Source of the DNA: Euleptes europaea | Taxonomy: Eukaryota > Chordata > Lepidosauria > Squamata > Sphaerodactylidae | DNA length: 64,000 bases | NCBI RefSeq assembly: GCF_029931775.1 | Contig: NC_079318.1 | Location: 78,465,614 to 78,529,613 of the forward strand | Direction of reading: 5' to 3' | Shown here: positions 47,014 through 59,700 of the stretch, piece after piece | Layout of the letters: each line of letters begins with the position of its first letter | How positions within the stretch are numbered: position 1 is the stretch's first letter | Notes under the pieces: generated by a model | The model's input: the letters and a program-made list of their open reading frames with translations, nothing else | Database searches by the model: none | What the model was told of the DNA's origin: nothing | Position numbers and translations under genes: made by a program

Positions 47014-48640
47014 ATATAAGTGAGGTGGTTTAAAAAGAGCAGTAAATAGGATTAAAGCAATAAGGCTAAACACATTTACAAGCTTTGTCAAGATCCAGAT
47101 GTTACCAATAAGACTGAGTCCAATAGGGTTTCAAAGGCCAAGACAAGGTTTCCGGTTAGTGTGACCCACACAAACTCAAGAAGGTCCCAAAGTCCAATGT
47201 AATCATGACACTGGGCAAACCTAGAATGAAAGATCTTACTTATATGCCCAATGACCTGTGTTGGCCCGATACCAGTTAAACAACCAAATGAATAGCAAAT
47301 GATGTCACTTGATCAATGAAATATGTTGCTAACCAGGTGATCCAACCAATCACGAGTTTGCCAATTAAACCAGAAGCCCTGCAGCTGCGTCAGGTTCAGC
47401 TAACAAACACCTTCTCCCACCCATGAGCTCAGACATTAAGCGAGATGGAATGTACCCTCCCAGATATCTGTGGCCTTGAAGCTGTTATGCCAAATGGTTG
47501 ACTGGCACCTGGGTTTCTTCCCATCTCCCTTATCTGCATCTTTGAAGCTACAAGCAGCTTGACCTAAGTTATTCAGAAAGAGAAACTTCCCACTTTTTTT
47601 AGGCCTCAGCCTGAACCACTGGTTGAATTGAATAAGAAACGGCCTAAAGGAACCAGTTTCTTGACAGCCCCTCTCCCAGCTAACCTGTGAACTCTGCTCC
47701 AATGTCCACTAACCCAGGTGTGTTAGAGAACACAATGGGATATTTCTGTGCAAATATGCATACGGTTGGGCTATCAGTGTCTTAAGCTACAGACTCAGTA
47801 CATAGGTTACGTTTAGAACAAAAAGTGCCGTCATTTCAGAGGTGGCCACCCCACTTGCCTCCCCCTGGTATGTCTGAATGCCCCTATAATAGCCACCTGC
47901 ATTATTTGTAGGAATTGGTCCTGCAGGCATGGTGAGAGGCCCTGGATCCCCTTCTTGCCAGTTGGGGGCGTGGGGTGTAGAGTCCATGTATACAGTCAGC
48001 ATAATTATATGGGTACTCTCTGGAAGTCTTGAGTACCTATGTATATGTAAAAAGGGGAGAAGGTTTACTTTGTTTTAAAGGGCATTGTTTTTCCTGAACT
48101 GTACTGTTTCAGACTGCATGATTGACCTGCTCCCCACTCTCTCCACATAAAAAAGTAGCTAGGGGTGGGAGGTCTTGTTAAAGGTTATGTGAAACAGGCA
48201 AGCCATAACTGGGTCACCACCCACACCTAGTATGTTACTTAAAACCGGGGCTCCACATTTTTGCAGACATTATTCACATATTAGCACTATCATGGGAAGG
48301 AGAGCGTTTTGAACGTGACCGCAGGCTACGTGGGACGGTACCCAGCCAAGTTTTTCCTGCACGCTGGGTATCACTTTAGTCCGGCCTGACTCCTCTCCGA
48401 CATGCAAGTCTTGCTTCGTGCACAAGGTTCCCCCACCATCAGCACGTGGGAAAATTAAAAAGTGTCATCGTTTCCCGCAGCCTTCGGTGGTCAGGCCCAG
48501 TGCAAGCTTTGCTACTTAATTCTACTAATTATTTATTTTCGATTTCTTGCCCGTCCCCCTGGCCGAGGCCAGCCTAATCTGGAAGCCGTGTGCGTGTGAC
48601 CGGGCTCCAGCAAGCGTGCCAGAGAACTCTGTATTTTAAC
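47014..48640. other. Intergenic, nothing recognised
   Basis: No gene seen. The base composition is unremarkable and no repeat could be named with confidence. Confidence 0.35.
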
Positions 48641-48649
48641 TCCTGGGGC

Positions 48650-49346
48650 GAAAACGCACGGGAGGTTTTGCCATAATTTGCCGCTTTCTAAATGCGCATT
48701 CCCCCCCCCCAATCCGAATTCTCAAAACTCAACAATAAGCCCCCCACCCCATGCAGAGTTTTGAGAATTTAGATGGGGGGAAATGTGCATCTAGAGCAGG
48801 GGTGGGGAACGTCAGGCCCCGGGGGCCGTTTAAGGCCCGCGAAGTCATTTGGTCTGGCCCTTTGTGGGTCCTGGCAGATCTCTAGCTCAGAAGGATCTAA
48901 GACTGGCGATCCGCCCACTCCCGCGGACAGGAATAGCCTCTATTCAAGGTGGACGTGAGGGTGTTTTGCTGAGAAAAGGAACCTTCTTTCCCCCTTGCAG
49001 AAGAGTCGTTAGCTATGGAGTTGCTAGGACTGCCCAAGAAACTCTGTTAACCCTTTCCCACCTGGGCCGTGGAGAAACGCAGTCCCTCTGTACTACAAGA
49101 GGGCTGGGGGCAGAAGTGGCGACAATGGAGGGGTTTAAGGGGGGCAGAGCCAGAGCGCGTGGGGGGAGGAGTTCTTAGCCAGTGTATCCTCATTTCACCC
49201 CTAATTTTTAAGTTGATAATTTTGTACGGCCCATGAATGATGTTATAAATATCCAAATGGCCCTCGGTGGAAAAAAGGTTCCCCACCCCTGATCTAGAGA
49301 GCGGCGCATCCAAGGCAAAACCTCCCGCGCGTCAAAACCTCCCCTG
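48650..49346. mobile_element. Palindromic element, right arm split by a hAT insertion
   Basis: Left arm 48650-48730 (CGGGAGGTTTTGCC, TTTGCCGCTTTCTAAATGCG, AATTCTCAAAACTC). The right arm is the inverse, in two pieces: 48755-48796 (GAGTTTTGAGAATTTAGATG) and 49300-49346 (AGCGGCGCATCC, GGCAAAACCTCCCGCGC). The hAT-like element and one copy of its target duplication lie between them. Confidence 0.75.
48797..49291. mobile_element. Non-autonomous hAT-like element, 495 bp
   Basis: Terminal inverted repeats CAGGGGTGGGGAAC and GTTCCCCACCCCTG. Perfect 8-bp target duplications ATCTAGAG at 48789-48796 and 49292-49299. No transposase frame. Confidence 0.9.
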
Positions 49347-49626
49347 GTCTGCGAAAGCTAGCTAGGCACGATTGTTCTGCTGGGGGCAGAAGTGCGGTCA
49401 GCGCACGTGCTCAGGGGAGCCTTCTCGGCTCCCCGATCCCAAAGCGCCAGGCGAGCGCCAAGCGTTGGCAGCCTCGACCGGCAAAGGGTTTATACATCTC
49501 ACAATTCGGGCAAAGGGAAAACGTCAGCCTTCCCAGGAAAAGAGTTTAGCCCCGTCCCCGCTACACATCTGCAGAGGCACACCAACATGTTCATTGCTCT
49601 GGAGGTGAAGCCCTGTTTGCAGTAGT

Positions 49627-49783
49627 CAAAAAGGGCAAGAGTCCAGTAGCACCTTAAAGACTAACAAAAATATTTTCTGGTAGGGTAGGAGCTTTCGTGA
49701 GCCGCAGGCTCACGAAAGCTCCTACCCTACCAGAAAATATTTTTGTTAGTCTTTAAGGTGCTACTGGACTCTTGCCCTTTTTG
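49627..49783. repeat. Perfect 77-bp inverted repeat
   Basis: Arms 49627-49703 and 49707-49783 are exact reverse complements with a 3-nt loop (GCA). The right arm reads TTGTTAGTCTTTAAGGTGCT near its middle, a phrase related to pieces at 12257 and 24592, so it probably derives from a dispersed repeat. Confidence 0.95.
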
Positions 49784-49814
49784 TCTTCTCTCCGTGTGAA
49801 CGTTTTTCACCATA

Positions 49815-49918
49815 TCCCCCATTGCAGAGGAAGGCCCTGGCAAACCGCCTCCGTTAGTCTCTTGCCATGAAAACTCCCCAAAAGGGGTCGGCTGCGACTT
49901 GACGGCACTGTGACAGCA
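49815..49918 (+). repeat. 5S-derived SINE, 3' part only
   Basis: CCCTGGCAAACCGCCTCCG, TAGTCTCTTGCCATGAAAAC and CGGCTGCGACTTGACGGCAC match the downstream half and BovB-like tail of the element at 56896-57112. The 5S-like head is missing. Confidence 0.7.
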
Positions 49919-50499
49919 GGTAGACTTCCCCTGACTACGGAAGCTCCACTGATTTAGCAATTTGTAATAATCTCTTTTCCTGTCTGTAAAATGTATTAGG
50001 ACAGCCAGGGAATAGCTTGTTGCCGGGCAGGGTATCTCTGTGCGTGTATGCCTGTGTGCTAAGGAATTGGGGCAAGAGTCATGGAGGGTTACAGTAAACC
50101 ATAGCAAGAACTGGGTGAAACTATTACTCCACTGCCGCCTCGACGTCTGGAGCGTTATCAGCCTACCCTGACTGTTGATGGGTTGTCGTATCTTGAATTC
50201 GGATAAATATCCCTTCCTCAGTACGATCGGGGCGCAGAGATTTCTGCCCATGAGGGCCTCTGGGTCAGCAGCTGCAAATAAACTGTTTTCTTGAATAAGG
50301 ATCTCAGGTCTCTCTCCCCCCCCCCCCACGAACCCTTGTTTGCCGTATCAGCACTTTGCACGCGATTGCAGGGGGAGCGTTGCAAGCGCATCGCTTGCGC
50401 CGTCTCCGAGCAAAAGAGGTCGTCGCCACCGTTGTGCTCCCATGGTGGGTGGGTGGGTGGGTGGCAGAAACAAGAAGGACCCCCCAACACACACCGCCT

Positions 50500-50751
50500 G
50501 CACGCGGAGCACGAGATCCGCCTAGACCAGCCTTCTGGCTGCTGCACCGCCCCTCGGAGGGTCATTTCCTCCCAGCTTTTCCCCGGCTCGGCCCCTCCCC
50601 GGAGCTTCAGGCCGGCCACGCCGCCCTCTCCGCCTCTTGCCGCGCCAGCTCCACGCTGCCCTCGCTCCCCCCCCCGGGACGCCCCCCCCGCGCCCCCCTT
50701 GCCTCCCCCCCCCGCCCACGTGCATCAGCTGCGGGCGATCGCGGCGCGGCC
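50500..50751 (+). promoter_or_regulatory. CAD promoter, GC-rich with CACGTG near the start codon
   Basis: C-rich CpG island without a TATA box. A CACGTG E-box lies at 50717-50722, 30 bp before the ATG. Mammalian CAD is a classical Myc target through an E-box just downstream of its transcription start; position and sequence fit that arrangement. Confidence 0.7.
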
Positions 50752-53700
50752 ATGGGCAGCCTGGTGCTGGAGGACGGGACGGTGCTGCGCGGCCGCTGCT
50801 TGGGGGCCGCGGGGGCCGCCGCCGCCGGCGAAGTGGGTGAGTCCCGTAGGGGGAGGTTGGGGGGGAGGGGCCGGCCGGATCCCCCCCCTTCCCCACGTGG
50901 GGCCGCGATCGCGCCCCTCCCGCCCCTCTGAGAAGCGTGCCCTATGGAGGCGGGGAAGGGGGGGGTTTCTCGGTGAATGGCGAAGCCCTCGTGCTCTGGG
51001 GGGCGAGGGGGCGTCCAGCCCCGGACCCGTTCCGGGGCTGCCCAGCGGCGTCCTCGGCTGGGTTGCTGCCAAGGTCAGTCGCCCGGGGACATGCCAAGCA
51101 CGGCTGGTCGAGAGTGTCTCTGAGCAGGTGCAGAGTGCTTCGTTGGCAAGGCCAGTCGTTCCGGGAGCGCTAGGGCCTGTCTGGAGCGGAGTGACGTTTT
51201 GCCTCTGCCGACTAGTCTGCGTGGGGGGCAGCAGGATGGCTGGAGCATCTCTGGGGCATCCGTCACAGGGAAATGGGTCTCTTTAGGCCAGTGGTTCCCA
51301 ACCTTTTTTTGACCAGGGGCCACTAGGACTTTTTTGTTTGGTGCAGGGACCCCAAGGTTAAAAATAAAAATTCCAAGAATTTGAAAATAAACTTTAATCA
51401 TAACTGTTAGTTAAACATTAAACTTAGAATAATATTTGAATATATATTTTTATAATAGAGAACTTTTAATTGAAAATATTAATTTATTATGGGTTTATAA
51501 CTTTGTTTCGCGGACCTTAATTTAATTCTCGCGGACCTCTGGTTGGGAACCAGTGCTTTAGGCAGTACAGCACCCTGCTGACTTTCTCTCCCGCTCTTGA
51601 TTGACGGGTGATTCTGGTAGGAGGCAGAGCACTTCCTCTTGCAATGGGTAGCTGACTCCGGGAACTCAATGCCACAAGGTGCAGTGACGGCCCGCTGGCT
51701 TGAATAAGGGGTTGGACAGACTGATGGAGGATAGGACGGTCATTGGTTACTAGCTACGATAGCTGGTTCAGAGGCAGTGTACCGTTGATTGTCACCTGCT
51801 GAGGAGCATCTGAGGGCCCTGCTTGTGTGGCATCAGACTAGCCGCTGTCGGAAACAGGAAACTGGGCTAGATAGGACCATTGGTCTGGTCCAGAAGGCGA
51901 CTCTTAACTTGCATGGGCTCAGCGTCTCGTTTCAAACATGCTGGGACCCAAGCAGACTGGCTGCATGCTTAGTTTGCTGGCCGGCACAATGAGCACGATG
52001 TCCAGGCATACATCTCTGGTGTGCAAACTAAGCGTGTTTTGTGCGGCTGCTTTACTCGAGTTGCAGCACAGCTTGTGCAGTTTCGGTGTCTCGATTAAAT
52101 TCATGCAGGAAAACTCTTTGCTTCACCAATTTGTTTAAAAATATAGGTAGAGAGAGCCCTGTGGGGGGCTCTTGTTTCTCCTGCCATGGTCATCTGCTCC
52201 TTCTCTTCCCAAGAGGGTCTTTTTGCTGTTCAGACTGGGCAGTTTGCCGGCCGAGGTGTGAGGCTGACTGCATCTCGATGGACCCAACTCTGTGCCTTCA
52301 GTCTGGCCTGCCATGTGTTAGCGGATTGCTAAGTGTATGACTGCACTTTGCAGCATGCAGCAGAGCGCAGATAATGCCAGGCAAGTTCTTTGAACAAAAT
52401 GAGGCCCTTTCTCAGACAGGCTGCGTCAAAAGCTGCTCCAGCCTGAAGCTTGCTAGGCTGTTTCTTGCTAGCAGGTGGGGCTCGCAGCCACAGGCTTGAT
52501 TCACAGAGTACCTGGTGGAATTCACTGTCATGTGGATGGAGGGGAAGCGACAATCACTAGCCTATAGTTGGCTTTAAAAGAGAGTTAAACAAATTCTTGG
52601 ATTGCTCTCTCTGTGGGCATTAGACTCAATGCCTAAGTGGGACTTCCATGTATACCAGTACTGGGGGCAAAATCACAGAGAGGCTTTATCCTCCATACTC
52701 TGCTTGAACGTTTTCAGGGGGAAGCTGGTTGGGCAGTATGTTAAACAAGATGCTGGACTAGAAAGTTTGGAGGTTTGTAAGCAGAAGCTAGATGGCCATC
52801 TGACAGGAAGGCTGATTCTGTGAACTTAGGCAGATCGTGAGATGGGAGGGCCGGGAGGGATGGATCAGTGCTCGTCTCTCATGGCCCTTTCTTACATGTC
52901 CAGGATGATGCCGATTGTCACTTTGGGGTCAGGAAGGAATTTTCCTCCATGCTAGATTGTCCAGGATCCTGGAGAGTTTCTGGGCATAGAGCAGGGGTCA
53001 TTGGGGGAGTGGAGGAGTAGTTGTTGTGCAGGGGGTTGGACTAGATGTTCCTTGAGGTCCCTTCCAGCTCTATGCTTCTAAGGACCATTGATCTGATCCC
53101 GCACAGTTGCTCTTATGTTACAATATTTTGGGGCTGTTTTGAGGGTCAGCTCAGCACTGAGGTAAAGGAAGTCTGCTGATGGGGGGGGGGCAGGTGAAGC
53201 AGCAGTTCAGGTCCATTTTGCATGGAATGGCTGGAGATCACGATTGGACTGATTTGAGCCCTTCGGGGGGGTGGTGGCTTCTGCTGGCATTTCTATCCCA
53301 AATTCATGCTGCATTAGGCTAATCCTCTGGGGTTATGTGTGGAGGGCGATAGTCATGATGCGAGGGCAAGAGGCATGATTGGAATGCTGGAGAAACCTGT
53401 GGACAGCTGGAGAAAATAAAAGGAAGTTTTGGAATGCACCGTCTAGCTTTGGAAGCTGGCCCGACAAGACTTTGTGCAATTAGCAGTTTACAATCCTGAG
53501 AATGTTGGGCTGTTATGTTAAGCAAACCCCTTGTCCTTCTGCGAGGCAGGCATGAGGTCTCTAATGTGGAAAGGACTGAGTGGGAATTAGATGGAAGATC
53601 CAGCAGGGCTCTTCTTACGTTGTTATGGTCTGATTGTCTCTGTGTGATGCAGCCAGTCTCTCTGTGATCGTTGGAAACCAGTGTCTTATCAAAAAGCATG

Positions 53701-56700
53701 AAATCTCATATCCGGGAGGGTTGCGCATTATGCCTGTTGAAAAAGTCAATGTAATTTTGTTCCATGTGTAAAAAAAACTCTAAATGGAGGATGGGGAGGG
53801 GGGAAGGCTTCCTGTACGTAGAATTTGTGGGGATTGGATAACTGCCAGCCATGCTTTTCCTGGCTTCTTTGCCCTTCCTTGCTTGGTGCATGGCGGCAGC
53901 ACCTGATACCCAGACAGTATCTGATGCATTTCTAACTAGGTGTCACCTGAGATGGTTGGGGATATGTAGCGTCAGTGTGCCCTTAAACTATGGATGGATG
54001 TTGGAAAGGGGAGAGAATGGCTGGCAGCATAGGGGCAGGTCGTGATTGCCATGTTTCTTAGTCAGTCACATGAACACATGAAGCTGTCTTAAACTGAAGG
54101 GTCCATCAAAGTCAGTATTGTCTACTCAGACCGGCAGCGGCTCTCCAGGGTCTCAGGCAGAGACCCTACTTGCCTAGTCCCTTTAACTGGAGATGCTGGC
54201 GATTGAACCAGGGACCTTCTGCATGCCAAGCAGATGCTCTACCACTAAGCCTTTTGAAGCTTTGTGGCCTTGACTCTGTTGTCTGCTGGGGGCAGTATTT
54301 TGCCAGAGGCCGTTTTTTGCCCGAGACAAGGGTTCTTTTTTATTATTATTAATTTTATTTCCCAAACAACATAAAAACAACACATACAACACACACTCCA
54401 TATACATAGTCAATGCTCCATGCCTAAAACAGGATCTTCATCTATGAGCAGAGATACATAATTTGACAAGGGTTCTTTTAATGGATTTGGGTGGTCAAAG
54501 AAGTTCAGTGAGGCAAGGTACCTTGGCAACACAAGGTACTTCCCACTTCTTTTATACTTCCCAGCTTGTTTCGGTGCCACCTCCCAGTATAAGTAACACC
54601 TGGCAGTCATGGGGACTTGGGGTTAATGCATTCACCTGCAACTCCCTTTCCCTTTAGCAAGGTTGAATAAGTTGGAGGAAGTAATCCTGCAGCCACTTTA
54701 AGTTATAGAACCTAGTTGCCAACAGTCTTGAAGCCAGGATAAGGTCACCTGACAACTCTGTTCCCAATCCTCCTCGGGAGTTCGTCGGCATTGGCACTGC
54801 AGGCAGAATGCAGGGGACTATTCTGTAGTATTGCAGTGAGTGACCCTTGGGCACAAAGTCACAACAGAAGGATGTACAGATGCTGAATCTCACACCTATC
54901 GCTATGGCACTGCTCCCTGGGGTAGGTGACAGCTCCTTGCTGTGGCTGTGAGGCAGCATAGGGAAAGCGCTCGCAGGGCTTGGCTTTGCTGTTATTGGGG
55001 CAGGCTGTCTTAGTGTTTGTGCCTTGGGTAGGGTGTGCATACATGTTCTGGGCAGACTTGCCAAGCCAGTATGGACCAAGTCCCCTGGCGCAACCTTGTG
55101 CGGCTGATCTGATTTGTGTTCTTTCTCCTGGGCTTGCAGTCTTCCAGACGGGCATGGTAGGATATCCCGAAGCACTGACAGATCCCTCCTACAAATCCCA
55201 GATCCTGGTGCTGACTTACCCTCTCATCGGGAACTATGGCATTCCTCCTGATGAGTTGGACCAGTTTGGACTCAGCCGGGTGAGTGTGGGGCAGCAAGGA
55301 GAGCCCGCTTCTGTTTTGTAGGTGCCACCACTGCAGAGGTGAACTGGATGGACTTTGGTCTGATCCAGCATGGCTTTTCTCATGTTCTTATGGATGCTTC
55401 CAAGGGATCAGGTCCACTCTCCAGCAATGGCCAGTGTTTGCAAACCATCCCAGGCTAGTAAAAAGCACTTCCGGCCACCTCTGTAATTCAGTACCCCAAA
55501 TTGAAAATGCAATACTTTGATAAGGAGGACAGAGGCACCCAGATCAGATGACATCTTTAACCCTTGATCAGCGTTGTCCTTGAGCAACAGTGATTCTGCA
55601 CATGCATATTCCAAAGAGGGGGTCTTCACAGGGGGCGGTCTCAGTAGTTGCCAGTGGGCTAGCCGCTTCGGCTCCTCCCATTCGAAGGAACATGTCTCTC
55701 CAGTGGTGCTCGGATACTAGAGTGTGTTCAATCCTCATTCCTTCTCTCCTACAGTGGTTTGAGTCGAGCCGCATCCATGTAGCAGCCCTGATTGTGGGCG
55801 AGTGTTCTCGCAACCCCAGCCATTGGTGTGCCACACGCTCACTTGACCAGTGGCTGCAGGAGAATGGCATTCCTGGCCTGGAAGGTAAGAGGTGCCCAGT
55901 TGAAGGACTAGTGCTAGGCCTGAAGGGAAGATTACTCTGGCAGGGGCTGCATTGAGAACAAGCAAAGAAGAGGGCAGTGGGCCTATGTGAAAATCTAGCC
56001 GGTACCATGATTGGGATGCAGTAATTTGTGCATGGATGGGTCCTGAATCCCTCAGCTGCTGTCCTCTGGGCATCAAACCTGCAGTTGCTAGGGCTTGCAT
56101 TCCTGCGGGTTTCGACAGTGAGAATGGACACAGAAGATCTGAGCAGTCAACCAGTGACAACCCTTGGGCAAGTGGCCATCCCTCTGCCTCACTTCTCCAG
56201 TCTGTAAAATGGGAGTTTTGGTAACCTGCCTCACAGGGTTACTGGGAGTGCATGTGAAAACCAGGTTGCATCTTAAAAATGACTAAACATTAGCAATGAG
56301 GCCAAAAGGATTTGCAGAGGAGGGGAAATCCCATTCTCTCATGCTCCCCAGCATTGGCTTTGCTTCCCCCCCTTTCTGACCCCTGTTATTCCCTATCACC
56401 CCTTTCCAGGTCCTTGCAATACCCCTTCTCACCTTTGCTGCCTTCATCTCTCCTTCCTCTCCCATCAGCTCTGCTTCCTTTCTTCCTTCCTTCCCCACCC
56501 GCTGTTCAGTCACCACCAATGGCTCCTCCTCCAACCCCCCCCCGCCTCCGCTCAGACCCTTTTCCTTTTGTTGGTATCCATGGTTGCTGTCACAGCATTG
56601 GCCACCGTTTTGGGTTACCTATGCAGGAATGCCACCTGAATTTCAGTGTGTATTTGTTTTTTTTCTGGTGACATCTGTTGCTCTTGGAGGGGAAGGAGAT

Positions 56701-59700
56701 AACCCAGTTTTCCCCTGTTTGTTTAAACACCTTTTTTCTGCGAACCAGAGAGAAGATTCCCTGGGTTTGTAGAAACCTGTACAGCAAAACCAAAGGATAG
56801 GATGTGATTTGTTTGTTTTAAATCCTCACCAAGGCTATTCATGGTGATTAGATATAAGGATAAATACTTTAGGTGGCTGGTAGTAAGAGGCCTGACCTGG
56901 ATAGCCCAGGCTAGCCTGACCTTGTCAGATCTCAGAAGCTAAGTAGGGTTGACCCTGGCAAGTATTTGGATGGGCGGCCTCCAAGGAATACCAGGGTTGT
57001 GACACAGAGGCAGGCGGTGGCAAACCATCTCTGAACATCTCTTGCCTTGAAAACCCCCACCAAGAGGTCTCCGTAAGTCAGATGTGACTTGACTGCAAAA
57101 AAAGAAAAGAAAAAAAAGAGAGACAGTAATGGATGAAGGCCGAGAAATTTTGTCCACAATATGCACATATTGCCTTGAGGGCGGCTTGCTATTGGTAATG
57201 TTCTGCCAAGCAGCGTGTGGTATTTAGCCGAGAAGAATTCTGGGGCAGCAGAACTGTGGTAAAGCTGTCCTCACCACATGGCAGAATGTGAAGATGGCAT
57301 ACTGATTATAGGCAACCTCCAGGGTAAAGGTAAAGGTCCCCTGTGCAAGCACCGGGTCATTCCTGACCCAGGGGGTGACATCACATCCCGACGTTTACTA
57401 GGCAGACTTTGTTTAGGGGGTGGCTTGCCAGTACCTTCCCCAGTTATCTTCCCTTTACCCCCAGCAAGCTGGGTACTCATTTTACCGACCTCGGAAGGAC
57501 AGAAGGCTGAGTCAACCTTGAGCTGGCTACCTGAAACCAACTTCCGTCGGGATCGAACTCAGGTCGTGAGCAGAGCTTTTGACTGCAGTACTGCAGCTTA
57601 CCACTCTGTGCCAAGGGGCTCTAGGGTAAAGTTGCACTTAGTTAAATGGCTCGCTATTTTCTCCTTTTCTTTGTGGAGTGGACCACAATGTATGCAAATA
57701 CTGGAGTTGCTTCAAGTCAACATTCAATGGGTTATTTCTCCCAGTGAGTGTAGGAAGTTTTGAGGGTGGGTGGGAGAGACCATCTGTCTTTTTTTGGTAT
57801 GCCTTTATTTTTTGCACCTACAGGAGTGGACACGCGAGCACTGACCAAGAGGATTCGGGAAAAGGGGACCTTGCTTGGCAAACTGGTTCCCGATGGCACT
57901 CATAACCAGAACCTCCCCTTTGAGGACCCAAATAAGAGGCATTTGGTGAAGGAGGTCTCACTGAAGGTGTGTGTGTGGGGGGGTAGGGGAGTCTGGGGGC
58001 CTGGGGGAGTGGGGGCCAGAGTCTGGGGGTTGGACTTGATGACCCTGGTGGTCCCTTCCAACTCTATGATTCTATGAACATTGTGGCCTCCATAGCCCAT
58101 AAATAGTAACAGGCTAGATGTTGAGGGTCTGGCCCTGGAATGGGGCCAGAGAGAGAGTCTGTGGAGCCGGAGAGTCTGTGGAGCGGAGAGAAGTGGGGGC
58201 TAAGTGCACAGCTGGGGTATAAATTGGATGGACTGAGGGATAACTATACATTTTTGCCAAGATTGAGGAGGGGAAGGGGAGTTGACATTAGAATGTAGAA
58301 ATAAGGAAAGTGTAATCTTTCCGGAGATTAGCTTATTTGAAAAAAGATTCTTTGTGCACATTGTGGAGTGGCGTTTTTCTCCTTTTACATTAAAAGTATC
58401 AACAATGTTCTCTTAAGGAGATTGAGGGCCCCCCCCCGGGGCATCAATCCTTGGGACTGCCATTTTGGAAGTGGCATCCGCTACTCTTTCTTAAATTTCC
58501 CAGAGTGCAGTCTCAACAAAGTCAGGGAGCCCAATGTTGGAGGGAGAGGATGTTTTCCATGAAGTTTATCGGATACTTGAGCTCTTCTTCTCTCCCCCAT
58601 AATGTAACAGGCACCCCAAGTATTCAATTCTGGTGGTTCCGTGCGGATCACAGCTGTAGACTGTGGCTTGAAGTACAATCAGATTCGATGTTTGTGTCAG
58701 CGTGGTGCCGCTGTGACCGTGGTGCCCTGGGATCACCCGCTGGACAGTGTAGGTGAGTCGCACAGGGCCTCTCCTGTGTGGGGGCTGACGGAATGCCTTA
58801 AGCCATGGGGTCACTAAGGGAGTGTGCTGGCACTGAAGTTCCCCATGATGGCTTGGCCTGGCAAAACTGACTTGTTTGAAATAATTGTATCCTGCGTTTC
58901 CGTGTTTGGTGCTTACTTTAAAGTGAAAATAATAATGTTAATACAAAAACATAAAGTCACAGTCCAACAATATAGAAATTATATCTAGTTGTTAACCAGA
59001 AAAAAAACAGCAGCAAATCAAAGAAAAACTCTCCTCCCATCCTAAGGTTTTAACTTGCTGCCTAAAGGGTAGCAGTGATTGTGCATTCAGCCTTTACTGC
59101 ATGTCTCTAGATAAGGCAATAAAGAAAGGGTCCAGATGGCTAATATTATCAACTACTCATTACGAGGAGATAGTTTGATCTTGTTGGTCTGTAAGATGCT
59201 GCCGGACTTAAATCTAACTGTCCATTACAAAGAGGTAGTTTTCCAAAAGTCCTGAAAAAGGCCGTAATGTGACCTATGTTTGGAAAAATCTTCCCTTGAC
59301 AAAAATGATAGGCCCTTTTCAAACTTGCTGGTATTCAGCAAAGGGATTGAGAGACGGGTGCTGGAATTGCTTTGTGAATGAAGACCGCTTGAGTTTCTCT
59401 GTTGGACAATCTCTTGTTTGCAGTTAACACAAGGAGAACCCCTTCTGGATCAGACTGCGTCCTGCCGCACACAGTGGCCGACCAGTTGCCCTGGAGAGCA
59501 AATAGATAAGGCATAGAGGCCAAGGCCTTCCCCTGATGTTTTCTCCTAGCACTGATATTGAGAGGCTTATTGCCTGTGGACATGGAGGTTCCCTTTAGTC
59601 ATTACAGCTAGCTACAGCCCTCAGTTTGCAAGACCTGAGCAAGGCTGTTAAGGATGGGACATTTTGGAGGTCATTATTTCATAGGGTCAGCATAAGTCGG

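Noticed and set aside
50291-51286. 331-codon plus-strand frame across the CAD promoter
   Set aside because: It runs through the CpG island and over CAD exon 1 in another frame. The Pro/Arg-rich translation is typical of GC-rich DNA.
56920-56980. 5S rRNA gene
   Set aside because: Only the internal promoter part is preserved, with many changes, and it continues into a SINE body.
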